Of a stretch of DNA of 13,198 nt, positions 13,042 to 13,198 are shown in pieces; within the stretch, counting starts at the first letter, position 1; each line of letters opens with the position of its first letter. The stretch is taken from the NCBI GenBank assembly GCA_015065205.1, contig SVQS01000035.1:1-13198 (forward strand), read 5' to 3'. Under the pieces are notes generated by a model that did no database searches, was not told the DNA's origin, and worked only from the letters and a program-made list of their open reading frames with translations. Source of the stretch: Oscillospiraceae bacterium (lineage in GTDB: Bacteria > Bacillota > Clostridia > Oscillospirales > CAG-272). A program made the position numbers and the translations under genes.

Positions 13042-13067
13042 CGCTATTTTCTCCTTAAAAAGTAAAA

Positions 13068-13198
13068 TCAGTATTTCCCAAGCTTATGCGCAAGGGCAGC
13101 GATCTCCCTCATGTTTTGCAGGGAGACCGAATTGGGAATGGAGTGGTCGGATGCAAAAATATAGCCGCCGCCCTCCTTCATCAGTGGTATGATGCGCT
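13068..13198 (-). CDS. URO-D superfamily protein, C-terminal fragment (cut by window end)
   Basis: The minus strand is open from the window edge to a TGA and gives 42 complete residues: RIIPLMKEGGGYIFASDHS, then IPNSVSLQNMREIAALAHK and LGKY. The GGYIF-x-S-DHSIPxxVSLxN pattern is the C-terminal loop of a URO-D-like protein, so this is a fourth paralogue of the operon. It ends 26 bp before the next gene. Its promoter and most of its sequence lie outside the window. Confidence 0.8.
   Translation of the reverse strand, partial: RIIPLMKEGGGYIFASDHSIPNSVSLQNMREIAALAHKLGKY

Noticed and set aside
11992..13065. Plus-strand 357-codon open frame
   Set aside because: Lies antisense to the 373-residue URO-D gene, with no initiation signals and no recognisable domain; long only because of codon bias in the real gene.

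Overview
The window looks like a chromosomal segment of a low-to-middle GC Firmicute, most likely an anaerobic, gut-type member of class Clostridia. The signs are strong GGAGG-type ribosome binding sites, several canonical TTGACA/TATAAT promoters, compact Rho-independent terminators, and the families present: a homotetrameric-type NADPH glutamate synthase, YqeG, a CNNM/CorC protein, a MerR regulator with a membrane tail, a ferritin-like protein resembling a clostridial family, and several MtaA/URO-D-type proteins. No phage, insertion sequence, CRISPR array or rRNA is visible.

Left part (1-6.2 kb). The window opens with the C-terminal end of a glutamate synthase small subunit. About 500 bp of hairpin-rich non-coding repeat DNA follows. 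Then come single-gene units on both strands: an endonuclease IV-like TIM barrel protein (minus), a ferritin-like protein that appears to have lost its metal ligands (plus), a lipoprotein of unknown function with a TTG start (plus), the HAD phosphatase YqeG (plus), a single-pass membrane protein with a long Lys/Pro/Ala-rich cytoplasmic tail carrying four 36-bp repeats (minus), a MerR regulator fused to three membrane segments (minus), and tRNA-Thr(GGT) (minus). Most of these have their own recognisable promoter or terminator.

Middle (6.25-7.9 kb). A CNNM/CorC-type Mg2+ transport protein is transcribed leftwards from a strong promoter through a leader of about 210 nt. The leader holds a 20-codon Asp-rich open reading frame with its own AGGAGG. 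One base after its stop codon begins a hairpin followed by five U residues. This looks like a leader-peptide attenuator, possibly Mg2+-responsive, and is the most interesting regulatory feature in the window.

Right part (7.9-13.2 kb). A minus-strand operon runs in from outside the window with gaps of 10-31 bp. Its order is a URO-D/MtaA-superfamily protein (partial), two full URO-D-like proteins without the zinc Cys motif, one URO-D-like protein with an intact His-x-Cys...Cys zinc signature, an SDR oxidoreductase fused behind a small unrecognised N-terminal domain, and a CPBP intramembrane protease, closed by a terminator. Four divergent URO-D paralogues in tandem suggest a methyl-transfer or demethylation pathway working with a corrinoid protein encoded elsewhere. 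The substrate cannot be read from the sequence.
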